Part shown: one piece after another, positions 42,866 to 52,685 of the stretch
Layout: every line of letters starts with the position of its first letter
Position numbering within the stretch: position 1 is the stretch's first letter
NCBI RefSeq assembly: GCF_003390375.1
Contig: NZ_QUOT01000001.1
Location: 620,001-684,000, forward strand
Length of the DNA stretch: 64,000 bases
From: Thalassotalea euphylliae
Lineage (GTDB): Bacteria > Pseudomonadota > Gammaproteobacteria > Enterobacterales > Alteromonadaceae
Direction: 5' to 3'
The notes under the pieces: model-generated
What the model saw: only the letters and a program-made list of their open reading frames with translations
Told to the model about the DNA's origin: nothing
Database searches by the model: none
Translations under genes and position numbers: made by a program

Positions 42866-45577
42866 TTAGGCGTCAGGATCGCTATACGATTCGCCATCAA
42901 GGTTTTCAGCATCAGACGCTGGCGCTGTTTCACCTTCGCTTGCTACCACTTCACCTTCAACAATGTCGCCGTCCACTAACTCATCGCTTTCGATTTCATC
43001 GATACGCTGAAGTGCCACTACGTGCTCATCTTCTGCAGTACGAATTAAACGAACACCTTGAGTGTTACGACCAATCACGCTCACTTCGTTAACACGGGTA
43101 CGAACAAGCGTACCGTTGTCGGTGATCATCATGATTTCATCGTTATCTTCAACTTGAACGGCGCCAACGACTTTGCCGTTACGCTCACTCACTTTGATAG
43201 ACACAACACCTTTGGTTGCACGGCTCTTCGCTGGGTATTCAGCTAGCTCTGTACGCTTACCGTAGCCATTTTCAGTAACCGTTAAGACCGCGCCACCATT
43301 TTTCGGCACGATAAGTGATACCACTTTCTGACCGTCTTCAAGGTTAATACCACGAACACCGGTTGCGGTACGCCCCATAGGACGAAGCGCTAACAGCTCT
43401 TCACCAGTTTCCGGATCGCGTTTTACTTCACCTGTTTCGCTATCGCGCTGTTTCTCGTTAAAGCGAACCACTTTACCTTCGTCTGAGAACAGCATGATAT
43501 CGTTCGAACCATCAGTGATATCAACACCGATAAGCGTATCATCATCACGTAGGTTTAAGGCGATAATACCGTTAGCACGTTGGTTAGAGTACGCCGTTAA
43601 TGGCGTTTTCTTAACCGTACCAGACGCAGTCGCCATGATAATGTACTTGTCTTCTTCGTATTCACGTACTGGTAAAATCGCCGTGATACGTTCGTCGCTC
43701 TCTAGAGGTAACAAGTTAACAATTGGACGACCACGCGCCGTACGGCTCGCCAGTGGCAATTGATAAACCTTCAACCAATAAAGCTTACCGCGGTTTGAGA
43801 AACACAAGATAGTATCGTGAGTATTAGCAACCAATAAACGTTCGATGAAGTCTTCTTCTTTCATCTTAGTGGCGGCTTTACCTTTACCGCCACGGCGCTG
43901 CGCTTCATATTCCGTCAACGCTTGATACTTCACATAACCTTCGTGAGAAAGCGTTACTACAACATCTTCTTCGTTAATTAAATCTTCAAGAGAAATGTCG
44001 TGCGAAGCATTGGTGATTTCTGTGCGGCGCTCATCACCGAACTCATCGCGAATTGCTTCTAGCTCTTCTTTGATCACTTCCATCAAACGCGCTGGCGAGT
44101 TAAGAATGTGCAGTAGTTCAGCAATTAAGTCTAATAACTCTTTGTACTCGTTTAGAATCTTTTCGTGTTCCATGCCCGAAAGCTTGTACAACTGCAAATC
44201 GACAATTGCTTTTGCCTGCTCTGGCGTTAGATAGTAAAGACCGTCGCGAATACCGTATTGCGGCTCTAACCACTCTGGGCGAGCTGCATCTGAGCCAGCA
44301 GCTTCAAGCATGCCTGCCACATTGCCTAATGCCCAACCTTGTGAAACCAGCTTTTCTTCAGCTTCTCTGCGGTTAGCTGAGCTTTTCACTAGCTCGATTA
44401 CAGGGTCGATATTAGCAAGTGCAATTGATAAGCCTTCTAAGATATGGGCTCTGTCACGTGCTTTGCGTAATTCGAAAATCGTACGACGAGTCACGACTTC
44501 ACGGCGGTGAAGTAAGAATGCTTCGAGCATTTCTTTTAGATTAAATAATTTCGGTTGGCCGTCAGTTAACGCCACCATATTTAAACCAAAAGACACTTGC
44601 ATTTGAGTTAACTTGTACAAGTTGTTTAACACAACCTCACCCACATCACCGCGTTTCACTTCGATGACCATGCGCATACCGTCTTTATCAGATTCATCGC
44701 GCAGTGCTGAAATACCTTCCAAGCGTTTTTCTTTAACCAGCTCGGCCATTTTTTCAATCAAACGCGCTTTGTTAACTTGGTAAGGTAATTCGTGAACAAC
44801 AATAGTTTCTTTACCTGACTTATCGTCAACTTCAATTTCAGCGCGAGCGCGGATCTTTATTTTACCGCGACCGGTTTTGTACGCTTCGATAATCCCCGCT
44901 TTACCGCTGATGATACCTGCGGTTGGGAAATCAGGGCCAGGAATGTATTCAAGCAAGTCGTCAATCGTTAACTCATTGTTATCGATTAACGCTAAACAGC
45001 CGTTAATCACTTCCGTTAAGTTATGCGGTGGAATATTCGTTGCCATACCAACGGCAATACCCGAAGTACCATTCACTAACAAGTTAGGAATGCGGGTTGG
45101 CATTACTTCTGGAATTTGCTCAGTGCCATCGTAGTTAGGCACAAAATCAACGGTTTCTTTTTCTAGGTCGGCAAGAATAGAATGCGAGATTTTATTCATG
45201 CGAATTTCGGTGTAACGCATTGCCGCCGCTGAATCACCATCAACTGAACCGAAGTTACCTTGACCGTCAACTAGCATGTAGCGCATTGAGAAGTCTTGCG
45301 CCAAACGAACGATTGTATCGTATACCGCAGTGTCACCGTGTGGGTGGTATTTACCGATTACATCACCAACAACACGTGCTGATTTTTTGTAAGGTTTGTT
45401 CCAATCATTACCCAGTACGTTCATGGCGTATAGTACGCGTCTGTGCACAGGCTTTAGACCGTCGCGTACATCAGGTAACGCGCGGCCCACGATTACACTC
45501 ATCGCGTAATCGAGGTAAGAGCTTTTTAGCTCATCTTCAATATTGACTGGGAGAATTTCTTTTGCCAGATCGGACAT
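42866..45577 (-). CDS. gyrA: DNA gyrase subunit A
   Basis: 903 residues. The catalytic Tyr122 is in AAAMRYTEIRM. The quinolone-determining region reads HPHGDTAVYDT, that is Thr83 where E. coli has Ser83, with Asp87 retained. The GyrA-box motif QRRGGKGKAA is at about 560. Six C-terminal beta-propeller repeats follow, then an acidic tail. It makes the double-strand break in negative supercoiling. It is transcribed alone, with a terminator after it. The 480-bp region upstream (45578-46064) holds no recognisable gene or site. Confidence 0.97.
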   Translation of the reverse strand: MSDLAKEILPVNIEDELKSSYLDYAMSVIVGRALPDVRDGLKPVHRRVLYAMNVLGNDWNKPYKKSARVVGDVIGKYHPHGDTAVYDTIVRLAQDFSMRYMLVDGQGNFGSVDGDSAAAMRYTEIRMNKISHSILADLEKETVDFVPNYDGTEQIPEVMPTRIPNLLVNGTSGIAVGMATNIPPHNLTEVINGCLALIDNNELTIDDLLEYIPGPDFPTAGIISGKAGIIEAYKTGRGKIKIRARAEIEVDDKSGKETIVVHELPYQVNKARLIEKMAELVKEKRLEGISALRDESDKDGMRMVIEVKRGDVGEVVLNNLYKLTQMQVSFGLNMVALTDGQPKLFNLKEMLEAFLLHRREVVTRRTIFELRKARDRAHILEGLSIALANIDPVIELVKSSANRREAEEKLVSQGWALGNVAGMLEAAGSDAARPEWLEPQYGIRDGLYYLTPEQAKAIVDLQLYKLSGMEHEKILNEYKELLDLIAELLHILNSPARLMEVIKEELEAIRDEFGDERRTEITNASHDISLEDLINEEDVVVTLSHEGYVKYQALTEYEAQRRGGKGKAATKMKEEDFIERLLVANTHDTILCFSNRGKLYWLKVYQLPLASRTARGRPIVNLLPLESDERITAILPVREYEEDKYIIMATASGTVKKTPLTAYSNQRANGIIALNLRDDDTLIGVDITDGSNDIMLFSDEGKVVRFNEKQRDSETGEVKRDPETGEELLALRPMGRTATGVRGINLEDGQKVVSLIVPKNGGAVLTVTENGYGKRTELAEYPAKSRATKGVVSIKVSERNGKVVGAVQVEDNDEIMMITDNGTLVRTRVNEVSVIGRNTQGVRLIRTAEDEHVVALQRIDEIESDELVDGDIVEGEVVASEGETAPASDAENLDGESYSDPDA

Positions 45578-46064
45578 AAATCGATGGTATCCCTATTTAA
45601 TACAGAAATTTTCGAAATTATTATTTTAATTTAAGGCCAGCATACTACCACAAAAAAAGGGGATGCCATAACGCTTTGTAGCGGTTAGTTTTGCATATTA
45701 AAGCTAGCAATTTCAAGCTTTGCCGAGCATGTCAAACATGAGTCAATAAACAATTGATAACTAAGCGATAAATTAAATTATTTAAAAGCCAAGTTAAGAC
45801 TTAATATTGACTAAAATACTAACTTCATCATTGATCGCTCAGTTATTAATCAAACTCTACAATTAATCGTTTTGATAGATGCAAAATCAAATTAAGCAGC
45901 AAGGTATCATTACCCTCTGGTTTTTCTTCTAGCAAGAACTGAAATTCTTCGCTCCATTTATACCTATACCAACTACATTTCGATTACAAATTAGAACAGT
46001 CTGAAAAAAGACACACACCGATGAACGGGTATAATATGAAATTAGTTTTTAATCAGGAGAAGTG
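45578..46064. other. Intergenic region with no gene found
   Basis: An A+T-rich gap between the divergent gyrA and the small gene at 46065. It must contain both promoters, but I cannot assign them with confidence. No RNA gene, repeat or long palindrome was seen. An AGGAG ribosome site at its right end serves the small gene. Confidence 0.6.
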
Positions 46065-46334
46065 ATGACTGATTCCGTGTCTGACAATAAGCAGCTAGTG
46101 ACCGTCTTGTATTTAGACAATAATGACGTTCAACTTAAGCATCATTATGGTCGCTATCCCCGCCGTGACAATGGCCGAGTTGTATTACCCAACGATTTTA
46201 AACAAAACAAACAAATTCTTGCGGTATGTAAAGGTATGGTTACCGTATTAAGTGGACTAGGTGATCGTATTGGCAGCGAGAACTTCACAGCAAACGATAG
46301 CAGCACAATTCATGAGATGACGGCAAGCCACTAA
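46065..46334 (+). CDS. Small conserved-type protein of unknown function (possible TIGR02922 family)
   Basis: 89 residues from the ATG at 46065, with CAGGAG 5 bases upstream; a GTG one codon earlier is too close to that site. The N-terminal part is VTVLYLDNNDVQLKHHYG, then PRRDNGRVVLPNDFKQNK and a hydrophobic ILAVCKGMVTVLSGLGDRI. No signal peptide or membrane helix. The pattern recalls a small family known from Colwellia and relatives, but I cannot confirm it. It stands alone and no function can be given. Confidence 0.75.
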   Translation: MTDSVSDNKQLVTVLYLDNNDVQLKHHYGRYPRRDNGRVVLPNDFKQNKQILAVCKGMVTVLSGLGDRIGSENFTANDSSTIHEMTASH

Positions 46335-46388
46335 TCGTGCTTGCCAGTACTCTTTCAAATTATGCTATATGATCAAGCAGCTTTTTAA

Positions 46389-46922
46389 TCAAACCGCTTT
46401 CGCTTGCTCAAACAACTTACGCTTCTCAACGGCCTTTTGATGAACTTCATCCGCCATTTCTTTATTTAGGCCAAGCGCAAAATACAATTCGGCAATTAAA
46501 AATAATGGGCCAATCAGCAGCTGATTGATGTCGTCTATAAAAGCAGGTTTAGCTCGCTCATAGGCGTGGCCAATAAATTGAATCACCCAGCCAATAAAAA
46601 AGACGCCTAATGCAATAAGCACTGGTTGCCCCATATCGACCACTAACTGTGTACTAATCACTAAAGGTCCAAAGAGCAATGCAATCATCAAGGCTAGCGG
46701 CACATGCAATGAAAAATAGTAAATTAATACAACAAGTGCGACAACGATTGCTAAGCCTACAACCATTTCATGCCCGAAAATTGTGACCTCAAAACTAAAC
46801 ATATTTAACAGTAAGGCGATCGACCATATGATCATCGGGACGCCAACAATATGGCTTTTGATATTGTTCTTGTTTAAATGAACACTTTTATAATTGGCTA
46901 ATTGTTCTATAACGCTTTTCAT
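46389..46922 (-). CDS. Mpo1-like (DUF962) membrane protein
   Basis: 177 residues with four or five hydrophobic segments between about 28 and 165. Conserved histidines lie in VHLNKNNIKSHIVGVP near the N-terminus and in WVIQFIGHAYERAKPA. This is the pattern of the Mpo1/YGL010w family, whose yeast member is an iron-dependent dioxygenase in alpha-oxidation of 2-hydroxy fatty acids. The bacterial role is untested. It is a single leftward gene between the small unknown gene and ubiG. Confidence 0.85.
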   Translation of the reverse strand: MKSVIEQLANYKSVHLNKNNIKSHIVGVPMIIWSIALLLNMFSFEVTIFGHEMVVGLAIVVALVVLIYYFSLHVPLALMIALLFGPLVISTQLVVDMGQPVLIALGVFFIGWVIQFIGHAYERAKPAFIDDINQLLIGPLFLIAELYFALGLNKEMADEVHQKAVEKRKLFEQAKAV

Positions 46923-47230
46923 AATAATTTTGCTCTGTTAATACTATTTATTATTGTTATTTTTTAATTTTTGTTCGATTCAATATCGATAGCTTTCTCT
47001 TGTTCAATCTAAGTAGTTAGTGATTAAAAATCAATCTTAACGAGAATTAGTCTCTATCGAGCCTGAACCATGTTCAGCTTTTTCACTCATACTAGCGTCA
47101 GAATTAGTACCTGAATTGATGTGAGCAACTTTATTAGTTTTTTTGTTTTCTCAGCGCTAGGTTTCGCTAAACGCTTAGTTTAAAATCCCAATCAAATAAT
47201 ATAGAGACTCAAGCAATTAGAAACCCTCCT
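46923..47230. other. Intergenic region upstream of ubiG
   Basis: A 308-bp gap between divergent genes. The minus strand holds only a short open stretch beginning MSEKAEHGSGSIETNSR, without a ribosome site, which is not called. CCCTCC-type bases before the ubiG ATG give no good Shine-Dalgarno match. Nothing else was recognised. Confidence 0.55.
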
Positions 47231-47941
47231 ATGTCAGACTCAATCAATGTAAACCCTGAAGAAATCGCTAAATTCGAACAAGTCGCTAGCCAATGGTGGG
47301 ACTTAACGGGCGACTTTAAACCGCTTCATCAAGTTAACCCACTCAGACGTCAATTTATTTTGCAGCATGTTGAGTCAGTGTTTGATAAGCAAGTGCTTGA
47401 TGTCGGATGCGGTGGCGGTATTTTGTCAGAAAGCCTCGCTAAATTAGGAGCCAAAGTTACTGGCATTGATTTAGGCGAAGAGCCACTAAATGTTGCTAAG
47501 CTGCATGCACTGGAAACTGGTGTGGATGTTAATTATGAAAAAATCCCAGCGGAGCAAAAAGCACTGCAATGCCCTGAGCACTTCGATGTGGTGACTTGTA
47601 TGGAAATGCTAGAGCATGTGCCCGATCCAGCCTCTATCATCCAAGCTTGTGCAGACATGGTAAAACCAAACGGCTATGTTTTCTTTTCTACATTAAACAA
47701 AACGGTTAAATCATACCTACTCGCAATCTTAGCAGCTGAAAAGGTCTTAAAAATTGTGCCTGATGGCACCCATGATCACGACAAATTCATTAGACCATCA
47801 CAACTAATAGGCTGGGCTGAAAGTAGCGAATTAAAATGTATTGATGCTACTGGTATTCACTACAATCCAATCACAGAAAACCATAAACTGGGCGGTAGTT
47901 TAGACATTAACTATATTATCTGCTGTCAAAAGGTCGGCTAA
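47231..47941 (+). CDS. ubiG: Ubiquinone biosynthesis O-methyltransferase
   Basis: 236 residues. The SAM-binding motif VLDVGCGGGILSESLAKLGA is at about 54-73. It has the family-typical N-terminus (EEIAKFEQVASQWWDLTGDFKPLHQVNPLR) spread over about residues 11-40 and the motif TCMEMLEHVPDP. It makes both O-methylations in ubiquinone synthesis. Its stop shares a base with the next start (TAATG). Confidence 0.96.
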   Translation: MSDSINVNPEEIAKFEQVASQWWDLTGDFKPLHQVNPLRRQFILQHVESVFDKQVLDVGCGGGILSESLAKLGAKVTGIDLGEEPLNVAKLHALETGVDVNYEKIPAEQKALQCPEHFDVVTCMEMLEHVPDPASIIQACADMVKPNGYVFFSTLNKTVKSYLLAILAAEKVLKIVPDGTHDHDKFIRPSQLIGWAESSELKCIDATGIHYNPITENHKLGGSLDINYIICCQKVG

Positions 47942-48648
47942 TGACGATGTCATCAACATTAAATGGCGTACCACATTACAAAGGTATTTTGTTCGATTTA
48001 GACGGCACACTGCTCGATACCGCAAATGACCTTGGCGAGGCATTAAATGCGGTGCTAACCAATCACGGTTTACCCAAAGTACCACGCGAGCGTTATCGAC
48101 CGGTTGCTTCAGATGGTGCAAAAGGCTTGATAGAGCTTGGCTTTGGTGCGGGATTAAAAAACTTTGATTATGAACAGTTGCGTGTTGAATTTCTCGATTA
48201 CTACGAAAATCACATTGCCGAGCATACCTGCCTATACCCTGGAGTAGCAGCGCTTATTGAAAAGCTTGATCAACACCAAATCCCTTGGGGAATTGTCACC
48301 AATAAACCCATTGGCCTAACGCATGTGCTTTTGCCTCATTTCCCTGAACTAGAGTCAGCCGCCTCTGTGCTTGGTGGAGATTCATTAGCACAGCGTAAAC
48401 CTCACCCTGCACCACTACTACAGGCTGCTAATGAGGTTCGAGTGGCGCCAAATGAGTGTATATATGTTGGCGATGCGCCACGCGATATCGAAGCAGGTAA
48501 CGCGGCTAATATGTGCACTATTATCGCTGGCTGGGGATACATCGCTAGCGATACTGATTTAACAACATGGCAGGCAGATATTCACTGTGCTCATCCAAGT
48601 GAAATTAACAAGATGGAATTTCTGTTCACAAAATCATCAAATCGCTAA
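47941..48648 (+). CDS. HAD phosphatase, MupP/Gph type
   Basis: 235 residues. HAD motif I is FDLDGTLLDTAND, motif II VTNKP, and motifs III/IV are RKPHPAPLL and YVGDAPRDIEAGNAA, with GWGYIASDTDLTTWQAD near the end. In Pseudomonas the gene after ubiG is mupP, an N-acetylmuramic acid 6-phosphate phosphatase of cell-wall recycling. Sequence and place both fit, but phosphoglycolate phosphatase (gph) cannot be excluded. Translation is coupled to ubiG. Confidence 0.85.
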   Translation: MTMSSTLNGVPHYKGILFDLDGTLLDTANDLGEALNAVLTNHGLPKVPRERYRPVASDGAKGLIELGFGAGLKNFDYEQLRVEFLDYYENHIAEHTCLYPGVAALIEKLDQHQIPWGIVTNKPIGLTHVLLPHFPELESAASVLGGDSLAQRKPHPAPLLQAANEVRVAPNECIYVGDAPRDIEAGNAANMCTIIAGWGYIASDTDLTTWQADIHCAHPSEINKMEFLFTKSSNR

Positions 48649-48875
48649 TGTGTTGATATATAAAGAGATCAAAACATATATTCAAATTAGAAATAAAAAG
48701 CGGAATTTAATGTAATAAATCATTCTATGGCGGTAAAAAAGTGCAAAAAAACCATTGCGTTTTCATTAAAGCAAAATTAAAACGCACTACTACGTTAGTC
48801 ATTACTAACCAGTCAATTTTAGGCTAGATTATTAAATAATCACTCTAATTTTTTGCCCTTGCAATAACCGTCAAA

Positions 48876-48923
48876 CCTCATTATCTTGTGATCATATTTT
48901 TTAAATAACCCAATATATTGTGT
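48876..48923. promoter_or_regulatory. Pair of NrdR boxes upstream of nrdA
   Basis: The proximal box ACCCAATATATTGTGT (48908-48923) matches the NrdR consensus acaCwAtATaTwGtgt at 15 of 16 positions. A weaker box at 48876-48891 matches at about 11 of 16. They start 32 bp apart, about three helical turns, the spacing NrdR needs. NrdR represses ribonucleotide reductase genes when dATP is high. Confidence 0.8.
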
Positions 48924-48938
48924 ATTGATTATTCAAAT

Positions 48939-48958
48939 AACCACTAGTCCTAGTGGTT
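48939..48958. promoter_or_regulatory. 20-bp inverted repeat between the NrdR boxes and nrdA
   Basis: AACCACTAG-TC-CTAGTGGTT, perfect 9-bp arms with a 2-bp centre, 16 bp after the proximal NrdR box and 74 bp before the nrdA ATG. It could be the site of another regulator or an early mRNA hairpin. No known motif was recognised. Confidence 0.5.
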
Positions 48959-49031
48959 TACTAGATTTGAGTAATTACGCAACAGTATCTGCTCAAAAAA
49001 TAAGAAGAATAAAACACACTCAAGGTCTTTC

Positions 49032-51296
49032 ATGAATAGTAATCTTTTTGTAACTAAACGAAATGGTAATAAAGAAGCCATTGATCTGGAAAAAATTCAC
49101 AAAGTAATTGCTTGGGCTGCAGAAGGCCTTGATGACGTTTCTGTCTCGCAAGTTGAATTAAAGTCTCACATTCAGTTTTATGATGGAATTAAAACATCTG
49201 ACATTCACGAGACTATTATCAAAGCAGCTGCGGATTTGATCTCTGAAGAATCACCTGACTACCAGTATCTTGCAGCACGATTGGCAATTTTCCACTTACG
49301 TAAAAAGGCTTACGGTCAATTTGAACCGCCAAAATTATACGATCATGTTGTTAACATGGTTGAAAGTGGTAAGTATGACCAGCATTTATTGGCTGATTAT
49401 ACGCAAACCGAATTTGAGCAAATGGAAAGCTACATCGACCACCGTCGTGATCTTAATTTCAGCTACGCTGCCGTAAAGCAACTTGAAGGTAAATACCTGG
49501 TTCAAAACCGCGTGACCGGTGAAATTTATGAAAGCGCTCAGTTCCTCTATATTTTAGTGGCTGCTTGCCTATTCGCTAAGTACCCAGCCGATAGCCGTTT
49601 GCGTTACATCGAAGGCTTCTACGATGCTATTTCGACCTTTAAAATTTCATTACCTACACCAATTATGGCTGGTGTACGTACGCCAACACGTCAATTCTCA
49701 TCATGTGTATTGATTGAGTGTGACGACAGCTTAGACTCAATTAACGCGACATCTAGCGCAATTGTAAAATATGTATCGCAACGCGCTGGCATTGGCATTA
49801 ACGCTGGTAGAATTCGTGCACTAGGTAGCGAAATTCGCAGTGGTGAGGCCTTCCATACTGGTTGTATTCCGTTTTACAAGCACTTTCAAACGGCAGTAAA
49901 AAGCTGTTCTCAAGGTGGTGTACGTGGTGGCGCAGCTACCCTATTCTACCCGCTATGGCATCTAGAAGTAGAAAGCTTATTAGTGCTTAAAAACAACCGC
50001 GGTGTAGAAGAGAACCGAGTTCGTCACCTAGACTACGGTGTGCAGTTTAATAAGCTGATGTACCAGCGTTTGATCAAAGGTGAATCAATCACCCTATTTA
50101 GTCCAAGTGATGTACCTGGTTTATACGATGCTTTCTTTGAAGACCAAGACAAATTTGAAGAACTTTACGTAAAATACGAGCAAGACGAGTCAATTCGTAA
50201 AAAGCGCATTAAGGCAATAGAGTTGTTTGGTTTATTTGCACAAGAGCGCGCAAGTACAGGTCGTATCTACCTGCAGAATGTTGACCACTGTAATACACAC
50301 AGTCCATTCGACCCTACACAAGCGCCTATTCGCCAAAGTAATTTATGTTTAGAAATTGCTTTACCAACTAAGCCAATGGCAGATGTAAATGATCCTAATG
50401 GTGAAATTGCACTTTGTACCCTATCGGCATTTAACCTAGGAGCCATTGAAAGCTTAGACGAATTAGAAGGCCTTGCAGATTTAGCTGTTCGCGCACTTGA
50501 TAGCCTATTAGATTATCAAGACTACCCGGTTCCTGCTGCACACAATGCAACTATGGGTCGTCGTACGTTAGGTATAGGTGTCATTAACTACGCCTACTAC
50601 TTAGCGAAAAACGGTGTTTACTATTCAAACGGTAGTGCAAATAACCTAACGCACCGTACTTTCGAAGCAATTCAGTATTACTTGCTAAAAGCGTCTAACT
50701 TATTGGCGAAAGAACAAGGCGCATGTCCGTTATTTAATGAAACAAAATTAAGTAAAGGCATTCTACCTATCGATACGTACAAAAAAGATATCGATAAAGT
50801 TACTGGCGAACAGCTTCACCTTGATTGGGAATGGTTACGCGAAAGCATCAAAGAACACGGCGTTCGTAACTCAACAGTATCAGCTTTGATGCCGTCTGAA
50901 ACTTCATCGCAAATCTCAAATGCGACTAATGGTATTGAACCACCACGTGGCTTAATCAGTATTAAAGCAAGTAAAGACGGCGTGTTAAAACAAGTTGTAC
51001 CTGAGTACAAACGTTTGAAAGATAGCTACGAGTTACTGTGGAATATTCCGAGCAACGATGGCTATTTAGAGCTAGTTGGTATTATGCAGAAGTTTATTGA
51101 CCAAACGATTTCCGCCAACACGAACTACGATCCATCGCGTTACGAAGGCGGCAAAGTACCTGTTAAGCAGATCATCAAAGATTTACTTACGGCATACAAA
51201 CTCGGTGTTAAAACCTTGTACTACCACAATACTCGTGATGGTGCAGACGACAGCCAGCAAGATGACGGCTGTGAAGGCGGCGCGTGTAAGATTTAA
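49032..51296 (+). CDS. nrdA: Ribonucleoside-diphosphate reductase, alpha subunit (class Ia)
   Basis: 754 residues. The N-terminal ATP-cone (about 4-95) carries the allosteric activity site. The active-site cysteines lie in RQFSSCVLIECDD, SNLCLEIAL and ALCTLSAFNLG, and the C-terminal redox pair is in CEGGACKI. It reduces ribonucleotides to deoxyribonucleotides aerobically. It is followed by nrdB and a ferredoxin gene in one direction and preceded by NrdR boxes. Confidence 0.97.
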   Translation: MNSNLFVTKRNGNKEAIDLEKIHKVIAWAAEGLDDVSVSQVELKSHIQFYDGIKTSDIHETIIKAAADLISEESPDYQYLAARLAIFHLRKKAYGQFEPPKLYDHVVNMVESGKYDQHLLADYTQTEFEQMESYIDHRRDLNFSYAAVKQLEGKYLVQNRVTGEIYESAQFLYILVAACLFAKYPADSRLRYIEGFYDAISTFKISLPTPIMAGVRTPTRQFSSCVLIECDDSLDSINATSSAIVKYVSQRAGIGINAGRIRALGSEIRSGEAFHTGCIPFYKHFQTAVKSCSQGGVRGGAATLFYPLWHLEVESLLVLKNNRGVEENRVRHLDYGVQFNKLMYQRLIKGESITLFSPSDVPGLYDAFFEDQDKFEELYVKYEQDESIRKKRIKAIELFGLFAQERASTGRIYLQNVDHCNTHSPFDPTQAPIRQSNLCLEIALPTKPMADVNDPNGEIALCTLSAFNLGAIESLDELEGLADLAVRALDSLLDYQDYPVPAAHNATMGRRTLGIGVINYAYYLAKNGVYYSNGSANNLTHRTFEAIQYYLLKASNLLAKEQGACPLFNETKLSKGILPIDTYKKDIDKVTGEQLHLDWEWLRESIKEHGVRNSTVSALMPSETSSQISNATNGIEPPRGLISIKASKDGVLKQVVPEYKRLKDSYELLWNIPSNDGYLELVGIMQKFIDQTISANTNYDPSRYEGGKVPVKQIIKDLLTAYKLGVKTLYYHNTRDGADDSQQDDGCEGGACKI

Positions 51297-51317
51297 CTTT
51301 ACACGTTCCGTAATATA

Positions 51318-51410
51318 AAGCCGCATGGTCAATGCAAATAGCCTAGTTGCTAGCTGCATGATATGACATGCGGCTTGTTCGTGTGTTAAAGCATCAGTTT
51401 TAAACACACG
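51318..51410 (+). other. Two strong hairpins between nrdA and nrdB
   Basis: AAGCCGCATG (51318-51327) pairs with CATGCGGCTT (51367-51376). Immediately after it, CGTGTGTTAAA (51380-51390) pairs with TTTAAACACACG (51399-51410) with one bulge. No T-run follows, so they probably protect or process the mRNA rather than end it. This may set the nrdA:nrdB ratio. Confidence 0.6.
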
Positions 51411-51501
51411 CAAATGCAAGATAAAAAACAGTAAATTAGAACAATAGCAATCAAGATGCACATTCAAAAATGTCAGCTAAGTACGACATTTGGAGTTATT
51501 A

Positions 51502-52632
51502 ATGACTTACACAACTTTTAATCAAACCCCAACAAACGCCCTGCTTGAACCGATGTTTTTGGGTAATAGTGTTAACGTTGCTCGTTACGACCAACAAAAG
51601 TACATGGCTTTTGAAAAGCTAATCGAAAAGCAACTTTCCTTCTTCTGGCGTCCAGAGGAAGTTGACGTTTCAAAAGACCGTGCCGATTGGCAAGGCTTAA
51701 CACCTTCTGAAAAGCATATTTTCATTTCAAATCTAAAGTATCAAACCTTACTCGATAGTATGGCAGCGCGTTCAGTTAATGCTGTATTACTACCGCTAGT
51801 TTCATTGCCAGAACTAGAAACTTGGATAGAAACTTGGGCATTTAGTGAGACCATCCACTCTCGCTCATACACCCATATTTTGCGTAACCTATTTACTGAG
51901 CCTGGTGAAGTATTTGACGATATTGTGGTCAACCCAGCGATTTTAAATCGTGCAAGCAGTATCGCTAAATACTTTGATGACGTGATTTTGACAACGCAAT
52001 TACTTCAATCACAAGGCGAAGGCACGTACGAAGTTGAAGGCGAAATGGTTGAAGTGAGCACGCGTAAATTGAAAGAGCGCTTGTTCCTTGCTATTTGCTC
52101 GGTCAATGCGTTAGAAGCCATTCGTTTTTATGTCAGTTTTGCCTGTTCTTTTGCATTTGCTGAACGTGAGTTACTAGAAGGTAATGCAAAAATCATCAAG
52201 TTGATTGCCCGTGATGAAGCATTACACTTAACCGGAACTCAACATATTCTTAACAACTGGATGTCTGGTAAAGATTGTCCTGAAATGAAAGAAATCGCTG
52301 ATGAGCTTAAAGAAGAAGGCCGTCAAATTTTCCTTGATGTCGTTGAGCAAGAAAAAGAATGGGCAGAGTACCTATTCAAAGATGGCTCAATGATCGGCTT
52401 GAACGCTCAGATACTAAACCAGTACATTGAATACATTAGTCATCAGCGTATGGGCGCTATCGGCTTAGAATCGCCATTTAACGTGAAAAGCAACCCACTA
52501 CCATGGATGAACGCCTATTTGGTGAGTGATAACGTACAAGTAGCACCGCAAGAGTCTGAAATTTCGAGCTATTTAGTTGGTCAAGTAGACGCTGCTGTCG
52601 CGGAAGATGATTTCGAAGAGTTTGACCTTTAG
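51502..52632 (+). CDS. nrdB: Ribonucleoside-diphosphate reductase, beta subunit (class Ia)
   Basis: 376 residues from the ATG at 51502, with TGGAG 6 bases upstream; a TTG four codons earlier is rejected, and 376 is also the E. coli length. The di-iron and tyrosyl-radical region includes ETWAFSETIHSRSYTHIL and, later, ARDEALHLTGTQHIL. The acidic C-terminal tail DFEEFDL is the docking peptide for NrdA. Confidence 0.97.
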   Translation: MTYTTFNQTPTNALLEPMFLGNSVNVARYDQQKYMAFEKLIEKQLSFFWRPEEVDVSKDRADWQGLTPSEKHIFISNLKYQTLLDSMAARSVNAVLLPLVSLPELETWIETWAFSETIHSRSYTHILRNLFTEPGEVFDDIVVNPAILNRASSIAKYFDDVILTTQLLQSQGEGTYEVEGEMVEVSTRKLKERLFLAICSVNALEAIRFYVSFACSFAFAERELLEGNAKIIKLIARDEALHLTGTQHILNNWMSGKDCPEMKEIADELKEEGRQIFLDVVEQEKEWAEYLFKDGSMIGLNAQILNQYIEYISHQRMGAIGLESPFNVKSNPLPWMNAYLVSDNVQVAPQESEISSYLVGQVDAAVAEDDFEEFDL

Positions 52633-52685
52633 ATCTTTAAAAAACTCGATGATACTAAAATTCTACAGGACTATCGTTTTATAAA

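Noticed and set aside
47040..47100. A short minus-strand peptide frame beginning MSEKAEHGSG upstream of ubiG
   Set aside because: Only 17 codons after its ATG, no Shine-Dalgarno sequence, and no resemblance to a known leader peptide.
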